Origin: Acidobacteriota bacterium
GTDB taxonomy: Bacteria; Acidobacteriota; Terriglobia; 20CM-2-55-15
DNA length: 39,245 nt
Assembly (NCBI GenBank): GCA_003223875.1
Contig: QHWY01000172.1
Location: 1-39,245, forward strand
Direction of reading: 5' to 3'
The translations under genes were made by a program, and so were the position numbers. Each line of letters opens with the position of its first letter. The first letter of the stretch is position 1. The notes under the pieces are model-generated. The model was not told the origin of the DNA and did no database searches. It was given only the letters and a program-made list of their open reading frames with translations. Below are positions 31,560 to 39,245 of this stretch, one piece after another.

Positions 31560-32272
31560 AAGTGCAATCTGCGCGAAATAACCAGCATCCACCAAACCTT
31601 CAACAGGCCGCGGAAGGTGTATACGAGATGTCGCAATCGGAAAAACTCACTCCGGCCGTGCATCCGAGGATAATGGCTGACCGGAATTTCGACCATTCGA
31701 AATCCTGCCAGCTCGAATTTCTTGGCCATTTCAACGCAGATGACACCGCTTCTGGACTCTAGTGAAATCGTATCGAAGACATAACGGCGGAACAGGCGGA
31801 AGTCGCAATCGACATCGCGAATCGAGAGGCGGAAGACGCAACGCATCGCGCGCCGGTAGACCGTGCCGATCCAAATCCGGTACCACACGTCGGCGCGCTT
31901 GACCTTATAGCCATTGACGAGATCGATGTTGGGCCGGAGCTCGGCCAGCAAATTGTGCATCTCACGCACATCGTATTGGCCGTCGCCGTCTGTATAAAAG
32001 ATCAGATCCTTCTTCGCGTTCTTGAAACCCGAAATCAGCGCTGCGCCGTAGCCCAGGTTTCGCTCGTGATGAATCACGCGCAGAAAGGGCAATTCGCCCG
32101 TAAGGCGATCCAGGATGCGGCCCGTCTCGTCCTTGCTGCCATCGTCGACCACAAGCACTTCGAAGTCATCCGTCACCTTGCGCATTTCCTTGGCGACAGT
32201 GCGCACGATGCCTTCGATAGTGTGTTGATCGTTATATGCCGGAAAGAACGCGGTCAGTGAAATCGTTTCCAC
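31529..32272 (-). CDS. family 2 glycosyltransferase (DPM1/GtrB-like)
   Basis: The protein is 247 residues from GTG 32272. An upstream in-frame TTG at 32305 would place the repeat arm in the coding sequence and is rejected. It has the GT-A fold: SLTAFFPAYNDQHTIEGIV, VLVVDDGSKDETG, HERNLGYGAALISGFKNA, and the DXD motif FYTDGDGQYDV. The later blocks DVDCDFRLFRR and IPVSHYPRMHGRSEFF match polyprenyl-phosphate mannosyl/glucosyltransferases. There is no C-terminal pair of transmembrane helices. Together with the next two genes it probably forms a glycolipid or envelope glycan unit. Confidence 0.87.
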   Translation of the reverse strand: METISLTAFFPAYNDQHTIEGIVRTVAKEMRKVTDDFEVLVVDDGSKDETGRILDRLTGELPFLRVIHHERNLGYGAALISGFKNAKKDLIFYTDGDGQYDVREMHNLLAELRPNIDLVNGYKVKRADVWYRIWIGTVYRRAMRCVFRLSIRDVDCDFRLFRRYVFDTISLESRSGVICVEMAKKFELAGFRMVEIPVSHYPRMHGRSEFFRLRHLVYTFRGLLKVWWMLVISRRLHLWMSFAAKKS

Positions 32273-32287
32273 TACTGGCGAATAATA

Positions 32288-32363
32288 GCCACAAAAAGGC
32301 AACAAAAATCACAAAATGTTTTCTTTTTCATTCTTTGTTGTGTGTCGTGTGCTTTTTCGTGGC
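32288..32363. repeat. long hairpin, dispersed TTTTTGTGGC element copy 3
   Basis: GCCACAAAAAGGCA (32288-32301) and TGCTTTTTCGTGGC (32350-32363) are inverted arms around a T-rich loop. It is related to copies at 581-606 and 16013-16073. It lies between the amidohydrolase 3' end and the glycosyltransferase 5' end, so it could terminate the amidohydrolase transcript. Confidence 0.45.
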
Positions 32364-32371
32364 CATTTCTC

Positions 32372-33403
32372 CTACGCTCTGAATTTTGGCAAGAACTTTA
32401 GAGCATTCTGATCGATGAGCTGAAGATCCTTTGTGTTGAACACACCGCATTCCTTGAGGCCCTTGACGTGTTCCGCTGCTGTCCGAAACGGATAGTCGGT
32501 ACCGAACACGATCTGGGAAACCGGAATAACCTTGTTGAGCGCCGACATTGCCGCAGGGTTGGCGACCTGCGCCGTATCGTAATAAAACTTCGACGCGGCA
32601 CCGGGGAACCCATCAGGGAATTTCGACGCATATTGTTGCGATCTCGCCATGCCGACAAACCGTTCGACCAAGAACGGCATGGTGCCGCCGCCATGCGAGA
32701 AGATCATGCGGATATTCGGATACCGCGCTGCAGCGCCGCCAAAAATCATCTGCGCGATTGCGCGCGTGGTATCGGTACCCCACTCAATAGCGCCATCGCC
32801 GATGTTGGGAATCAGGTTTCGGCAGCAGTTCGCTGTATTGGGGTGAGTGTAGACCACGGCATTGCGTCTGTTGAGTTCCTCGAAAACGGGATTGAATGCA
32901 GCGTCTCCGAGCCATTTATTACCGTAGCTGGTAAACAAACCCACGCCATCCGCCTTGAGCGTACCGAAGGCATAGTCGATTTCCTTCAGGCTCGCGTCGA
33001 TATTCGGCAGAGGCAGCGACGCGAATACACCGAATCGGCGGGGATGGTCCGCGGCCAGCCGCGTGGCATAGTCATTGCACTCACGGCAGAGCCGGACCGC
33101 AGTCGCGGGATCGCTAAACGGATCTCCCGCTGGTGCGATCGACGTCATACCGGTGGACATACCGCCCTGCTCGAGTTCCTCCATCGCCCGCGCCGGACTC
33201 CAGTTTGCGGAAGCGGCTCCCATCCGCTGCGCGCCCCATGCCTGCATCAAGGCCGGCGGGACAATATGATGATGGACATCAATGCGGACCGTTGCGGCAC
33301 TTTGCACTGGATAACGCGCGGGCATGGCGGGCATGATTGCTCGCGCTCCCACCGCAGCCACCGACGCCAGAAACTCTCGTCGCGAAATATCGGCATTGCT
33401 CAT
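32372..33403 (-). CDS. Tat-exported amidohydrolase (ACMSD/metal-dependent TIM-barrel family)
   Basis: A 343-residue protein. The N-terminus has a twin-arginine signal (SRREFL at 7-12, then ASVAAVGARA). The barrel starts with IDVHHHIVPPALM, in which the HxH pair would bind zinc. RFGVFASLPLPN, VVYTHPN, FSHGGGTMPFLVERF and VFGTDYPF supply the later His and Asp ligands. It is homologous to aminocarboxymuconate-semialdehyde decarboxylase and related hydrolases, and probably acts on a small aromatic or carboxylic substrate outside the cytoplasm. GGAGG lies 6 bases before the ATG. The substrate is not determinable. Confidence 0.87.
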   Translation of the reverse strand: MSNADISRREFLASVAAVGARAIMPAMPARYPVQSAATVRIDVHHHIVPPALMQAWGAQRMGAASANWSPARAMEELEQGGMSTGMTSIAPAGDPFSDPATAVRLCRECNDYATRLAADHPRRFGVFASLPLPNIDASLKEIDYAFGTLKADGVGLFTSYGNKWLGDAAFNPVFEELNRRNAVVYTHPNTANCCRNLIPNIGDGAIEWGTDTTRAIAQMIFGGAAARYPNIRMIFSHGGGTMPFLVERFVGMARSQQYASKFPDGFPGAASKFYYDTAQVANPAAMSALNKVIPVSQIVFGTDYPFRTAAEHVKGLKECGVFNTKDLQLIDQNALKFLPKFRA

Positions 33404-33439
33404 AAGGCCTCCAATTTTGAGGGTTCCGAGGTCCTTGAG

Positions 33440-33467
33440 CGTATTTCCATCTTCTCGCTACTGTCAA
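33440..33467 (-). promoter_or_regulatory. possible promoter of the amidohydrolase gene
   Basis: Read leftward, TTGACA (33467-33462) is a perfect -35, followed after 16 bases by AATACG (33445-33440), a weak -10. The ATG is at 33401-33403. Confidence 0.35.
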
Positions 33468-33562
33468 CATCGGCATCAGCTAGCGCGAAATTTTCACGCC
33501 TACCCTGTGGACGGGATGGAACCCGGCGATTCTAGTTTGTAAGTTTTGCGAAGGAGTATTAT

Positions 33563-33706
33563 ATGGACGGTGCCACGGTGCTTATCCTCGCACTAGCAGT
33601 CGGTTTCGTTCTTGTGGTTATGTTTTTCGTGCTCGAAGCCCGCAAGCACGCTGGGAAAACAGATAACACCGATTTAAGTAATCCCAGCATTTCACGTCGC
33701 CGGTAG
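33563..33706 (+). CDS. 47-residue single-pass membrane protein
   Basis: A short ORF with a good Shine-Dalgarno AAGGAG at 33551-33556 before ATG 33563. Residues about 4-24 are continuous hydrophobic (ATVLILALAVGFVLVVMFFV), followed by a basic/polar tail ending in ISRRR. The shape is a small inner-membrane protein with its C-terminus probably in the cytoplasm (positive-inside rule, Lys/Arg-rich tail). It lies 63 bp upstream of the histidine kinase gene in the same direction, so it may share its transcript. No family is recognised. Confidence 0.6.
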   Translation: MDGATVLILALAVGFVLVVMFFVLEARKHAGKTDNTDLSNPSISRRR

Positions 33707-33769
33707 CCGTCTCATTTCAGAGCGGAGTTCAAAGACGGCTCAACGGCATGCATTTGAGCGGAGTGCAAA

Positions 33770-35185
33770 ATGTCGACGCAGCCTCGAAGAGTTTCATCTG
33801 AGACTCCTGAACCCGATTTGCAGATCGCCTTCCCCCGGCAAAGACTGAAATTAACGGTGAATCAGAGCGGTCCGGTATTGCTCGCCGGCGGTTTTGGAAT
33901 CCTCGTGTTGCTGATTTTCATCACTGGCCTGGGAGTTGTGAGTCGTGCGACTCTGCTGTTCAACGAGGTTTCTACCATTAATACCAAGTTTCGGCGGCTC
34001 AGTCTGGATCTGGAACGGCTTCGCTCCGACATGTTTCTGGCAGGAACCTACGTCCGCGATCAGTTGTTCGATTCCGAATCCAGTCCGGTCGAGGACAGGC
34101 AAAACCAATTCCTAAACTCGCGCTCGACCGTGGAAGCCAGGCTCAATGAGATTTCAGAGAACGTGTCTCCGGAGCAACGTGCGGAGTTCGACCAACTGAG
34201 AACAGAAATCGAAGAATACTGGAAATTTGTGGAACCGGTTTTCGATCCGGACGCTGAAACTCGCAGCGTGCGAGCCGTCCGGCGGGCGTTGGCCTCAAGA
34301 CGCGACTCCGTCCTGGCTATTGCGACGGCTATCGGATCGATTAACGAAGACGCCGTGCAGCAGAGGAGGCGGGTGGTTGAAACAGCGCAAAACGACCTGA
34401 TCCAGTACACGCGGCGCATGACTCTGCTTTCATCCTTGCTGGGACTGATCGTGGCTGCGGCAGCGGGTTACGGCAATCATCTGCTTCAGAAGCAAGCGGA
34501 TCAGCAGCGGCTTAAGACGGAACGTGCGGAACGGGAACTGCGAAGTCTTTCTTCCCAGTTGGTTCACGCTCAGGAACACGAGCGGCGGACGATCTCCAGG
34601 GAATTGCACGATGAAGTTGGACAGACCTTAACCGGTCTGGGAATCGAACTCAGCAATCTCGAGCACCTCCGTGACGGTGCTGCAGCCGAATTTGTGTCCC
34701 ATGTGGCTGACGCGAAGCGTCTAACGGAAGAAACGCTTCGAACAGTCCGAAACATCGCCATGGGCCTTCGTCCTTCGATGCTGGATGACTCCGGGATTGC
34801 GCCTGCCGTGCGGTGGCAAGCACTCGAGCTGTCGCGCCGAACGGGCATTCCGGTGGAGCTACAAATTGAGGGTGATCTTGGCGGCTTGGGAGATGAAGGG
34901 CGAACCTGCCTTTACCGCGTCGTCCAGGAAGCGCTGACCAATTGTGCGCGCCACGCGGAAGCGAAGACGATTCAAATTACGATGCAGGCCCAAAAAGACA
35001 CTGTATGCCTGTCCATACGCGATGACGGTGTCGGATTCGATACCAGCCGTGCGAGGACCGGTTTGGGCCTTATCGGAATTGAAGAGCGCGTGAAAGAGCT
35101 TGGTGGATCGCTGGCCGTACAATCCTGGCCCAACCGCGGAACGCTACTTCGGGTGGAAATCCCGCTTGCTAACAGGAACAGCTAA
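33770..35185 (+). CDS. NarL-family sensor histidine kinase (HisKA_3)
   Basis: A 471-residue protein with a GGAG Shine-Dalgarno before ATG 33770. Two transmembrane segments (LLAGGFGILVLLIFITGLGVV at about 38-60 and LLSSLLGLIVAAAAGY at about 218-235) enclose a helical sensor region (about 61-215) with CHASE3-like features. The dimerisation motif ERRTISRELHDEVGQ has the phosphorylated His280. The ATPase domain has DDGVGFDT (G1) and GLGLIGIEERVKELGG (G2). The N-box is in VVQEALTNCARHA. It phosphorylates the response regulator directly downstream; the stimulus is unknown. The stop codon abuts the regulator start. Confidence 0.93.
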   Translation: MSTQPRRVSSETPEPDLQIAFPRQRLKLTVNQSGPVLLAGGFGILVLLIFITGLGVVSRATLLFNEVSTINTKFRRLSLDLERLRSDMFLAGTYVRDQLFDSESSPVEDRQNQFLNSRSTVEARLNEISENVSPEQRAEFDQLRTEIEEYWKFVEPVFDPDAETRSVRAVRRALASRRDSVLAIATAIGSINEDAVQQRRRVVETAQNDLIQYTRRMTLLSSLLGLIVAAAAGYGNHLLQKQADQQRLKTERAERELRSLSSQLVHAQEHERRTISRELHDEVGQTLTGLGIELSNLEHLRDGAAAEFVSHVADAKRLTEETLRTVRNIAMGLRPSMLDDSGIAPAVRWQALELSRRTGIPVELQIEGDLGGLGDEGRTCLYRVVQEALTNCARHAEAKTIQITMQAQKDTVCLSIRDDGVGFDTSRARTGLGLIGIEERVKELGGSLAVQSWPNRGTLLRVEIPLANRNS

Positions 35186-35836
35186 ATGAGCAAGACCCGA
35201 ATCCTCCTCGCCGACGATCACGACGTTGTGCGAAAAGGCCTGACGTTCTTGCTCGGACGAATCAAGCAAACGGAGGTCGTTGGAGAAGCGACGGACGGCC
35301 ATCAAGCTGTTGAACTTGCAGCACAGCTGGCCCCAACCGTTGTCATCATGGACGTCGGTATGCCTTTCCTCAACGGGATCGATGCTGCGGCGCAGATTTT
35401 GAAACGGCATCCGGAAACTTCTGTCATCCTGCTGAGCATGCACGCTGATGAAGACTATGTGATCAGAGGGCTCAATGCCGGAGTGAAAGCGTACATCCTC
35501 AAGGAATCTGTTGAACGCGATTTGCCCCTTGCCTTGGAGGCGGTCGGCAAGCAACGCCATTTTTTTAGTTTGGCGATTAGCGAAGTGCTGTTACAAGACT
35601 ACATCCGGCAGCTTAAGCATAAGCATGTCGAGGACTCTTATGAACTGCTTACTGACCGGGAAAAAGAGGTGTTGCAGTTGATCGCTGAAGGCAAGACGAA
35701 CAAGGATGTTGCCCGCCTGCTGAACCTCAGCCCTCAGACCGTTGAAACCCATCGTGCCAATCTCATGCAAAAACTTGACCTGCACAGCACCGCGGACATT
35801 ATTTTGTATGCGGTAAGAAAAAGGATTATTTCGTAG
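35186..35836 (+). CDS. NarL/FixJ-family response regulator
   Basis: A 216-residue protein. The receiver (about 1-125) has ILLADDHDVVRKG (acidic pocket), phosphorylated Asp56 in VVIMDVGMP, and KAYILKES (conserved Lys). The C-terminal LuxR-type helix-turn-helix (about 148-212) is LTDREKEVLQLIAEGKTN then VARLLNLSPQTVETHRANLM. It pairs with the kinase at 33770. It starts right after the kinase stop. The target promoters are unknown. Confidence 0.95.
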   Translation: MSKTRILLADDHDVVRKGLTFLLGRIKQTEVVGEATDGHQAVELAAQLAPTVVIMDVGMPFLNGIDAAAQILKRHPETSVILLSMHADEDYVIRGLNAGVKAYILKESVERDLPLALEAVGKQRHFFSLAISEVLLQDYIRQLKHKHVEDSYELLTDREKEVLQLIAEGKTNKDVARLLNLSPQTVETHRANLMQKLDLHSTADIILYAVRKRIIS

Positions 35837-35872
35837 CACCGTACGGCATAAAGCGGATCAGAAATTCTCACG

Positions 35873-36112
35873 ATGCTCGTTCTCGCGCCGATCGATCGCA
35901 ACGTGATTGACAGGGCAAAGAGTTCGTTTGCATTGAACGTCCGTGCGCTTGACGCAATCCATGTCGCGACCGCGGAAATCCTGGCTGCGGAAGCGGAAGG
36001 CGAACTACTCGAATTCTGGACTCACGACGATCGTCAGGACACCGCCGCGCTGTCGCGCGGGTTGACAGTACATGGAACCTCAGAGCGAGCGCAGGGCGAT
36101 AGCGGGCAGTAA
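35873..36112 (+). pseudogene. C-terminal remnant of a PIN-domain (VapC-like) toxin gene
   Basis: Only 79 codons remain. The block NVRALDAIHVATAEIL is the conserved D-A-I-H/L-A segment of the PIN-domain C-terminal half. The N-terminal half with the first catalytic Asp and Glu is missing, and an in-frame TAA at 35849-35851 precedes the fragment. No antitoxin gene is visible. It is best read as a decayed toxin-antitoxin remnant. Confidence 0.55.
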
Positions 36113-36180
36113 ATCATCAGCTCGATCGCCGATTTCAGAAGCGGGCCCACCCGTGCCAAACTGGGTTTCGACGATTCGAA

Positions 36181-36957
36181 GTCACGATGCGGCATATCGC
36201 AATCACGAACTTTTGCAGCTGGATCTTAATTATTTGCGGCCTCGAGACAATTATTTTCGTCGCGCACATAGTTAAGTTTAGCTCGGAAATAACCGTGTTG
36301 GCCTTGTAAACGATTAACTTCGCTTCGCAAGCGATTAAGTTCGACGTCGAAACGAACAACTTTGCGTCGGACATGATCAAATTTGAATTCGACATGATCA
36401 TTTCCGGCATCCAGATGGTTATTGTTACGCTTGAAATGATCATGTGCCTTCGCGTAGCAGTCTTTTGAAGGACGGAAATAATTATTTGCGTCACTGTAGC
36501 GGTCTTTTCGAAGACCATACAAGCCCAGCAATATCAACTGAGTACAGAGCCTTCCATTTGTAGCGGTCTTTTGCGCGATCGTAGCGGTATTTGTTGCCAT
36601 CGTAGCGGTCTTTTCCGGCAAGGAAGCGGTCTTGTTTGCGCGCGTAGCGGTCAAGTCTGGGACTCAAGCGATCTTGTTTATCTTCAAGATGATTATTTCC
36701 GGCTTCGCCATGATAATTTCCGGACCGAAGATGATCATTTCCGCTTCACAGATGATTAAGTCCGGAAGCGAAGCAATGATGTTTGAAAGCGACATGATTA
36801 CTTCCGCTCCGCAAATAACCGTCTCCGGACCGGAAATGATTACCTCCGGACTGGAAGCGATTAACTCGGGGCCGAAAACAATCCACTTGCTGACAGAGAA
36901 AATCATCGTTACAAGAGAACCGACTACTTCCGTTAGCGATACAGGTTGTTCATGATC
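36181..36957. repeat. degenerate array with an exact 21-bp period (about 37 units)
   Basis: Successive 21-bp units align without gaps from about 36202 to 36957, except a single extra base near 36519-36542. Two unit types occur. The outer ones carry ATGATTA-N-TTCCGG-like cores (for example units at about 36391 and 36702). The central ones carry GTAGCGGTCTTTT (about 36447-36640). Both strands have partial open frames in which each unit encodes seven residues (minus strand: PE-x-II-x-x heptads, or EKTATxx heptads), but they are interrupted by a stop at 36664-36666 and the one-base shift. The array ends about 125 bp before the promoter of the TonB receptor gene. Confidence 0.75.
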
Positions 36958-37081
36958 TTCGTTCGAGTCCCGACTCGGTTTCCGCAATGCAGCGCCTTGG
37001 GGCTCTCCGTGCGATTGGTGAGGCCGCTCTGACGTTGTGCAATTTTTGTGCAAGGCGATAATGGAGGGACTTAACTTTTTG
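36958..37081. other. spacer between the 21-bp array and the receptor promoter
   Basis: No gene or repeat unit is supported here. The sequence loses the 21-bp periodicity after about 36957. Confidence 0.5.
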
Positions 37082-37110
37082 TTGACACAATCACAGTCGA
37101 ACTTTATAAA
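37082..37110 (+). promoter_or_regulatory. near-consensus sigma-70 promoter of the TonB-dependent receptor gene
   Basis: TTGACA at 37082-37087 and TATAAA at 37105-37110 are separated by exactly 17 bases. Transcription would start near 37117 and leave a leader of about 110 nt before ATG 37229. Confidence 0.75.
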
Positions 37111-37228
37111 GCCAACGGCGTTAAGGTCAGCGTGTTGGGTTCGAGAGGAAGCACATTAGAACATTGAGAGGATGCGTAAGAGAATTATCTAGGGCAAGAT
37201 CAGACTGCGAAACAGAGAGGAGAAACTC

Positions 37229-39245
37229 ATGGGCGGAGTGTTGGGAAATCTTCGGAGGGGCCGTCGCGTTGCGGTGTTTGTCTTGGGGCTGGTCCTGTTC
37301 GTAGCGGCGGTTCCGGTTTTCGCGCAATTGCCGACCGGGACAATTCTGGGAACTGTGAAGGACGCTTCGGGCGCGTTGGTCCCCGGTGCGATGGTCACGG
37401 CCCAGAACGTGGAGACGGGCACATCGCGCTCGACATTGACCAATGAGACCGGCGCGTATCGTTTGCCCGCGCTGCCTGTGGGTCACTATGACCTCAGAGT
37501 TGAGCTGTCCGGGTTCAAGGCAACCACGCAGAGGGGACTGGTTCTCAGCGTTGGCGATGAAGCGGTCTTGAACTTTTCGCTCGAGGTAGGGACCACTTCG
37601 CAAGAGGTGGTGGTCAGCGGCGAAGCTCCGATCGTGAACACAACCACAGCCTCGCTCGGCGGCCTGGTGAATGAACAGAAACTCACGGAGCTGCCGCTGA
37701 ACGGCCGGAACTACCTGGATTTGACCCTGCTCCAGCCGGGCATCTCCCAAAACACCGTGGTGATCCAGCTTGGCGGCGGCGCAGGGGGGACTATCTATAG
37801 CAGCAACGGCGCGCCCATCATCTCAAACAATTTCCTGCTGGACGGAACGCCCACGCAGAACGTTCTCGGCTACAACGGCGCTTCGGCCGTGGGCACAACG
37901 CTGGGGCTGGATGGCATCCGCGAATACAAGGTCATCACGAACGCTTTCAGCGCCGAATACGGCATGAACATGGGCAGCCAAATGACGATTGTCAGCAAGG
38001 GCGGAAGCAATCAGTTTCACGGCGATGTGTTCGAATATCTGCGGAACCGTGTCCTTGATGCCAGGAACTTCTTCGATTACTCCTACGGGCAGTGCCTGGC
38101 GAGCAACCCCTCCAATGCATCCTCCTGCAGGCGAAGCCCACCGTATCAGCGGAATAATTTTGGCGGCGCTTTCGGAGGTCCGATCCAGAAAGACAAGACG
38201 TTTTTCTGGGGTGTATACGAAGGTTTGAGGCAGGTGAAGGGGAACCCTGTGATCGCCAAGGGGATTCCCGCTGCGTGCGTGGCCAACGGGACGCGCACTG
38301 TCGCCCAAGGCAATCCGAATGGCTCAAGCTACACCGTGACCCCCGCCGATTGCGGTGGACTGATCAGCAGTCCCATAACGGTGAACGCAGCCATACGGCC
38401 CCTGCTGGCGCTCTATGATCCCGCCGACACGAACTACACTCAACTCTCGCATCAATCGGTGAACTATGGGCAGATGCGCGTGGACCACAATTTTGGCAAG
38501 GGGGACAGCCTTTTCGCGCGCTACACGATTGAGGACTCCAACATCGTTCAGCCGGGGCCGGGTTTCGGCGCCAGCGTGTACGGTTTCAAGGAGTTTCAGA
38601 ACGCCTTGACCAGCCGCAGCCAGTTCATCACCCTTTCCGAGAACCACATCTTTTCGCCCACGCTTCTGAATACGGCGCGGATTTCCTTCAGCCGGACAAA
38701 CCCTGCAAGCGCTCCCGTTGTCAATCCATCTCAGACGGGGCAGCAAGTCGTTGGCCCGGATGTCTCCTTCGCCAATGGGCAGCCCATCGGTTTGATCGTC
38801 ATCGGGTCCAACGGCACCGGGAACCCGAACTTCACCACGATGGGGCCGGACTTCGCCGCTCCCAACTACCATTTGCAGAATTACTGGAGCGTGAGCGACG
38901 ACCTCTTCTACACGAGGGGAAAACACGCGTTGAAATTCGGCTTCCTGGGCAACCGCATTCAGTTGATTACCGGTGAGACAGTGTGGAACCGGGGCAGGGT
39001 GAATTTCGCCGGAGGACTTCCTGCCTTTCTACAGAATCAACCCTCGCAAGTGTTCGCGGCGATACCTGGCGGAGTGGAGCGCCGCCATTTCCGGTACGAA
39101 ACCTTCGGATTCTATGGGCAGGACGACTGGCGCGCGACTTCGCGGCTGACGCTCAATCTTGGCCTGCGGTACGAATTCAACACGACGGTGACGGAGTCCC
39201 AGGGCCTTCAGACTACTTTACGGAATCCCGGCGCTCAGGTTGACG
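37229..39245 (+). CDS. TonB-dependent receptor with carboxypeptidase-regulatory-like domain (C-terminus beyond window)
   Basis: An open frame of 672 codons runs from ATG 37229 past the right edge. AGAGGAG just upstream is the Shine-Dalgarno. Residues about 13-32 are a Sec signal (VAVFVLGLVLFVAAVPVFA). Residues about 36-115 are the Ig-like regulatory domain (GTILGTVKDASGALVPGAMV, then NETGAYRLPALPVGHYDLRV). The plug follows (LTELPLNGRNYLDLTLLQPG, NNFLLDGTPTQN, GIREYKVITNAFSAEYG). The barrel begins with GGSNQFHGDVFEYLRN and RNNFGGAFGGPI. This Oar-like type is expanded in Acidobacteriota and probably imports a large polymeric substrate or serves the envelope. The substrate is unknown. Confidence 0.93.
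   Translation, partial: MGGVLGNLRRGRRVAVFVLGLVLFVAAVPVFAQLPTGTILGTVKDASGALVPGAMVTAQNVETGTSRSTLTNETGAYRLPALPVGHYDLRVELSGFKATTQRGLVLSVGDEAVLNFSLEVGTTSQEVVVSGEAPIVNTTTASLGGLVNEQKLTELPLNGRNYLDLTLLQPGISQNTVVIQLGGGAGGTIYSSNGAPIISNNFLLDGTPTQNVLGYNGASAVGTTLGLDGIREYKVITNAFSAEYGMNMGSQMTIVSKGGSNQFHGDVFEYLRNRVLDARNFFDYSYGQCLASNPSNASSCRRSPPYQRNNFGGAFGGPIQKDKTFFWGVYEGLRQVKGNPVIAKGIPAACVANGTRTVAQGNPNGSSYTVTPADCGGLISSPITVNAAIRPLLALYDPADTNYTQLSHQSVNYGQMRVDHNFGKGDSLFARYTIEDSNIVQPGPGFGASVYGFKEFQNALTSRSQFITLSENHIFSPTLLNTARISFSRTNPASAPVVNPSQTGQQVVGPDVSFANGQPIGLIVIGSNGTGNPNFTTMGPDFAAPNYHLQNYWSVSDDLFYTRGKHALKFGFLGNRIQLITGETVWNRGRVNFAGGLPAFLQNQPSQVFAAIPGGVERRHFRYETFGFYGQDDWRATSRLTLNLGLRYEFNTTVTESQGLQTTLRNPGAQVD

Noticed and set aside
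32468-33535. 355-codon plus-strand frame opposite the amidohydrolase
   Set aside because: Antisense shadow with no domain. The minus-strand gene has a Tat signal, metal ligands and a Shine-Dalgarno.
35873-36112. An intact VapC toxin gene
   Set aside because: The N-terminal half with the first catalytic acids is missing and an in-frame stop lies upstream, so it is annotated as a remnant.
36226-36955. Open frames on both strands across the 21-bp array (62-142 codons) as independent genes
   Set aside because: They are open because each unit is a multiple of three and lacks stops in several frames. None has a credible ribosome-binding site or family, so the array is reported as a repeat.
36181-36957. 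CRISPR array
   Set aside because: The units are contiguous 21-mers with no repeat/spacer alternation, repeats are degenerate, and no cas gene is present.

Overview
The window is bacterial. It most likely comes from an Acidobacteriota genome. The main clues are a TonB-dependent receptor with an N-terminal carboxypeptidase-regulatory-like domain (an Oar-like type abundant in that phylum), a complete hopanoid operon using the HpnC/HpnD/HpnE route to squalene, and TPR-CHAT and S8 peptidase genes placed beside an ECF sigma factor. This assignment is inference from gene content; no rRNA gene is present to confirm it. No tRNA, rRNA, insertion sequence or CRISPR array was seen.

Layout. 1-538 (-): start of a HlyD-type efflux adaptor, cut by the window edge. 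539-1020: non-coding. 1021-11892 (+): an unusual gene set that is the best candidate for an undescribed system. It runs ECF sigma factor, TPR-CHAT protease, zinc-finger (anti-sigma-like) protein, secreted subtilisin, a 61-residue peptide with a leader-like head and a (Lys-Ser/Thr-X)n tail, a fusion of PqqD-like domain, M50 protease and HlyD adaptor, a ParB/sulfiredoxin-like protein, and a metallo-beta-lactamase-fold protein. It has the parts list of a RiPP-like peptide maturation and export system: precursor, recognition domain, proteases, possible modifying enzymes and an export adaptor. The upstream CHAT/zinc-finger/sigma genes could control it. 11918-15120: a DNA repair group (LigD-type polymerase, separate ATP-dependent ligase, 5'-3' exonuclease). 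15121-15801 (-): polysaccharide deacetylase.

16127-27288 (-) is a tightly packed ten-gene operon: ispH, shc, hpnH, hpnA, hpnG, two zinc-dependent dehydrogenases, hpnC, hpnD, hpnE. IspH makes IPP/DMAPP. HpnC, D and E make squalene from farnesyl diphosphate, Shc cyclises it to hopene, HpnH adds adenosyl and HpnG removes adenine to give ribosylhopane. The two dehydrogenases are candidates for the next, enzymatically unassigned, reduction. Two members carry in-frame insertions of a shared palindromic repeat element.

27438-28142 (+): HAD hydrolase. 28149-32272 (-): B12-binding radical SAM protein, methyltransferase, NAD-dependent epimerase and GT2 glycosyltransferase. 32372-33403 (-): a Tat-exported amidohydrolase. 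33563-35836 (+): a 47-residue membrane peptide, then a NarL-type histidine kinase and response regulator. 35873-36112: a broken PIN-toxin remnant. About 36181-36957: a striking degenerate array with an exact 21-bp period. 37082-37110: a near-consensus sigma-70 promoter, followed by the TonB-dependent receptor, which runs off the right edge.
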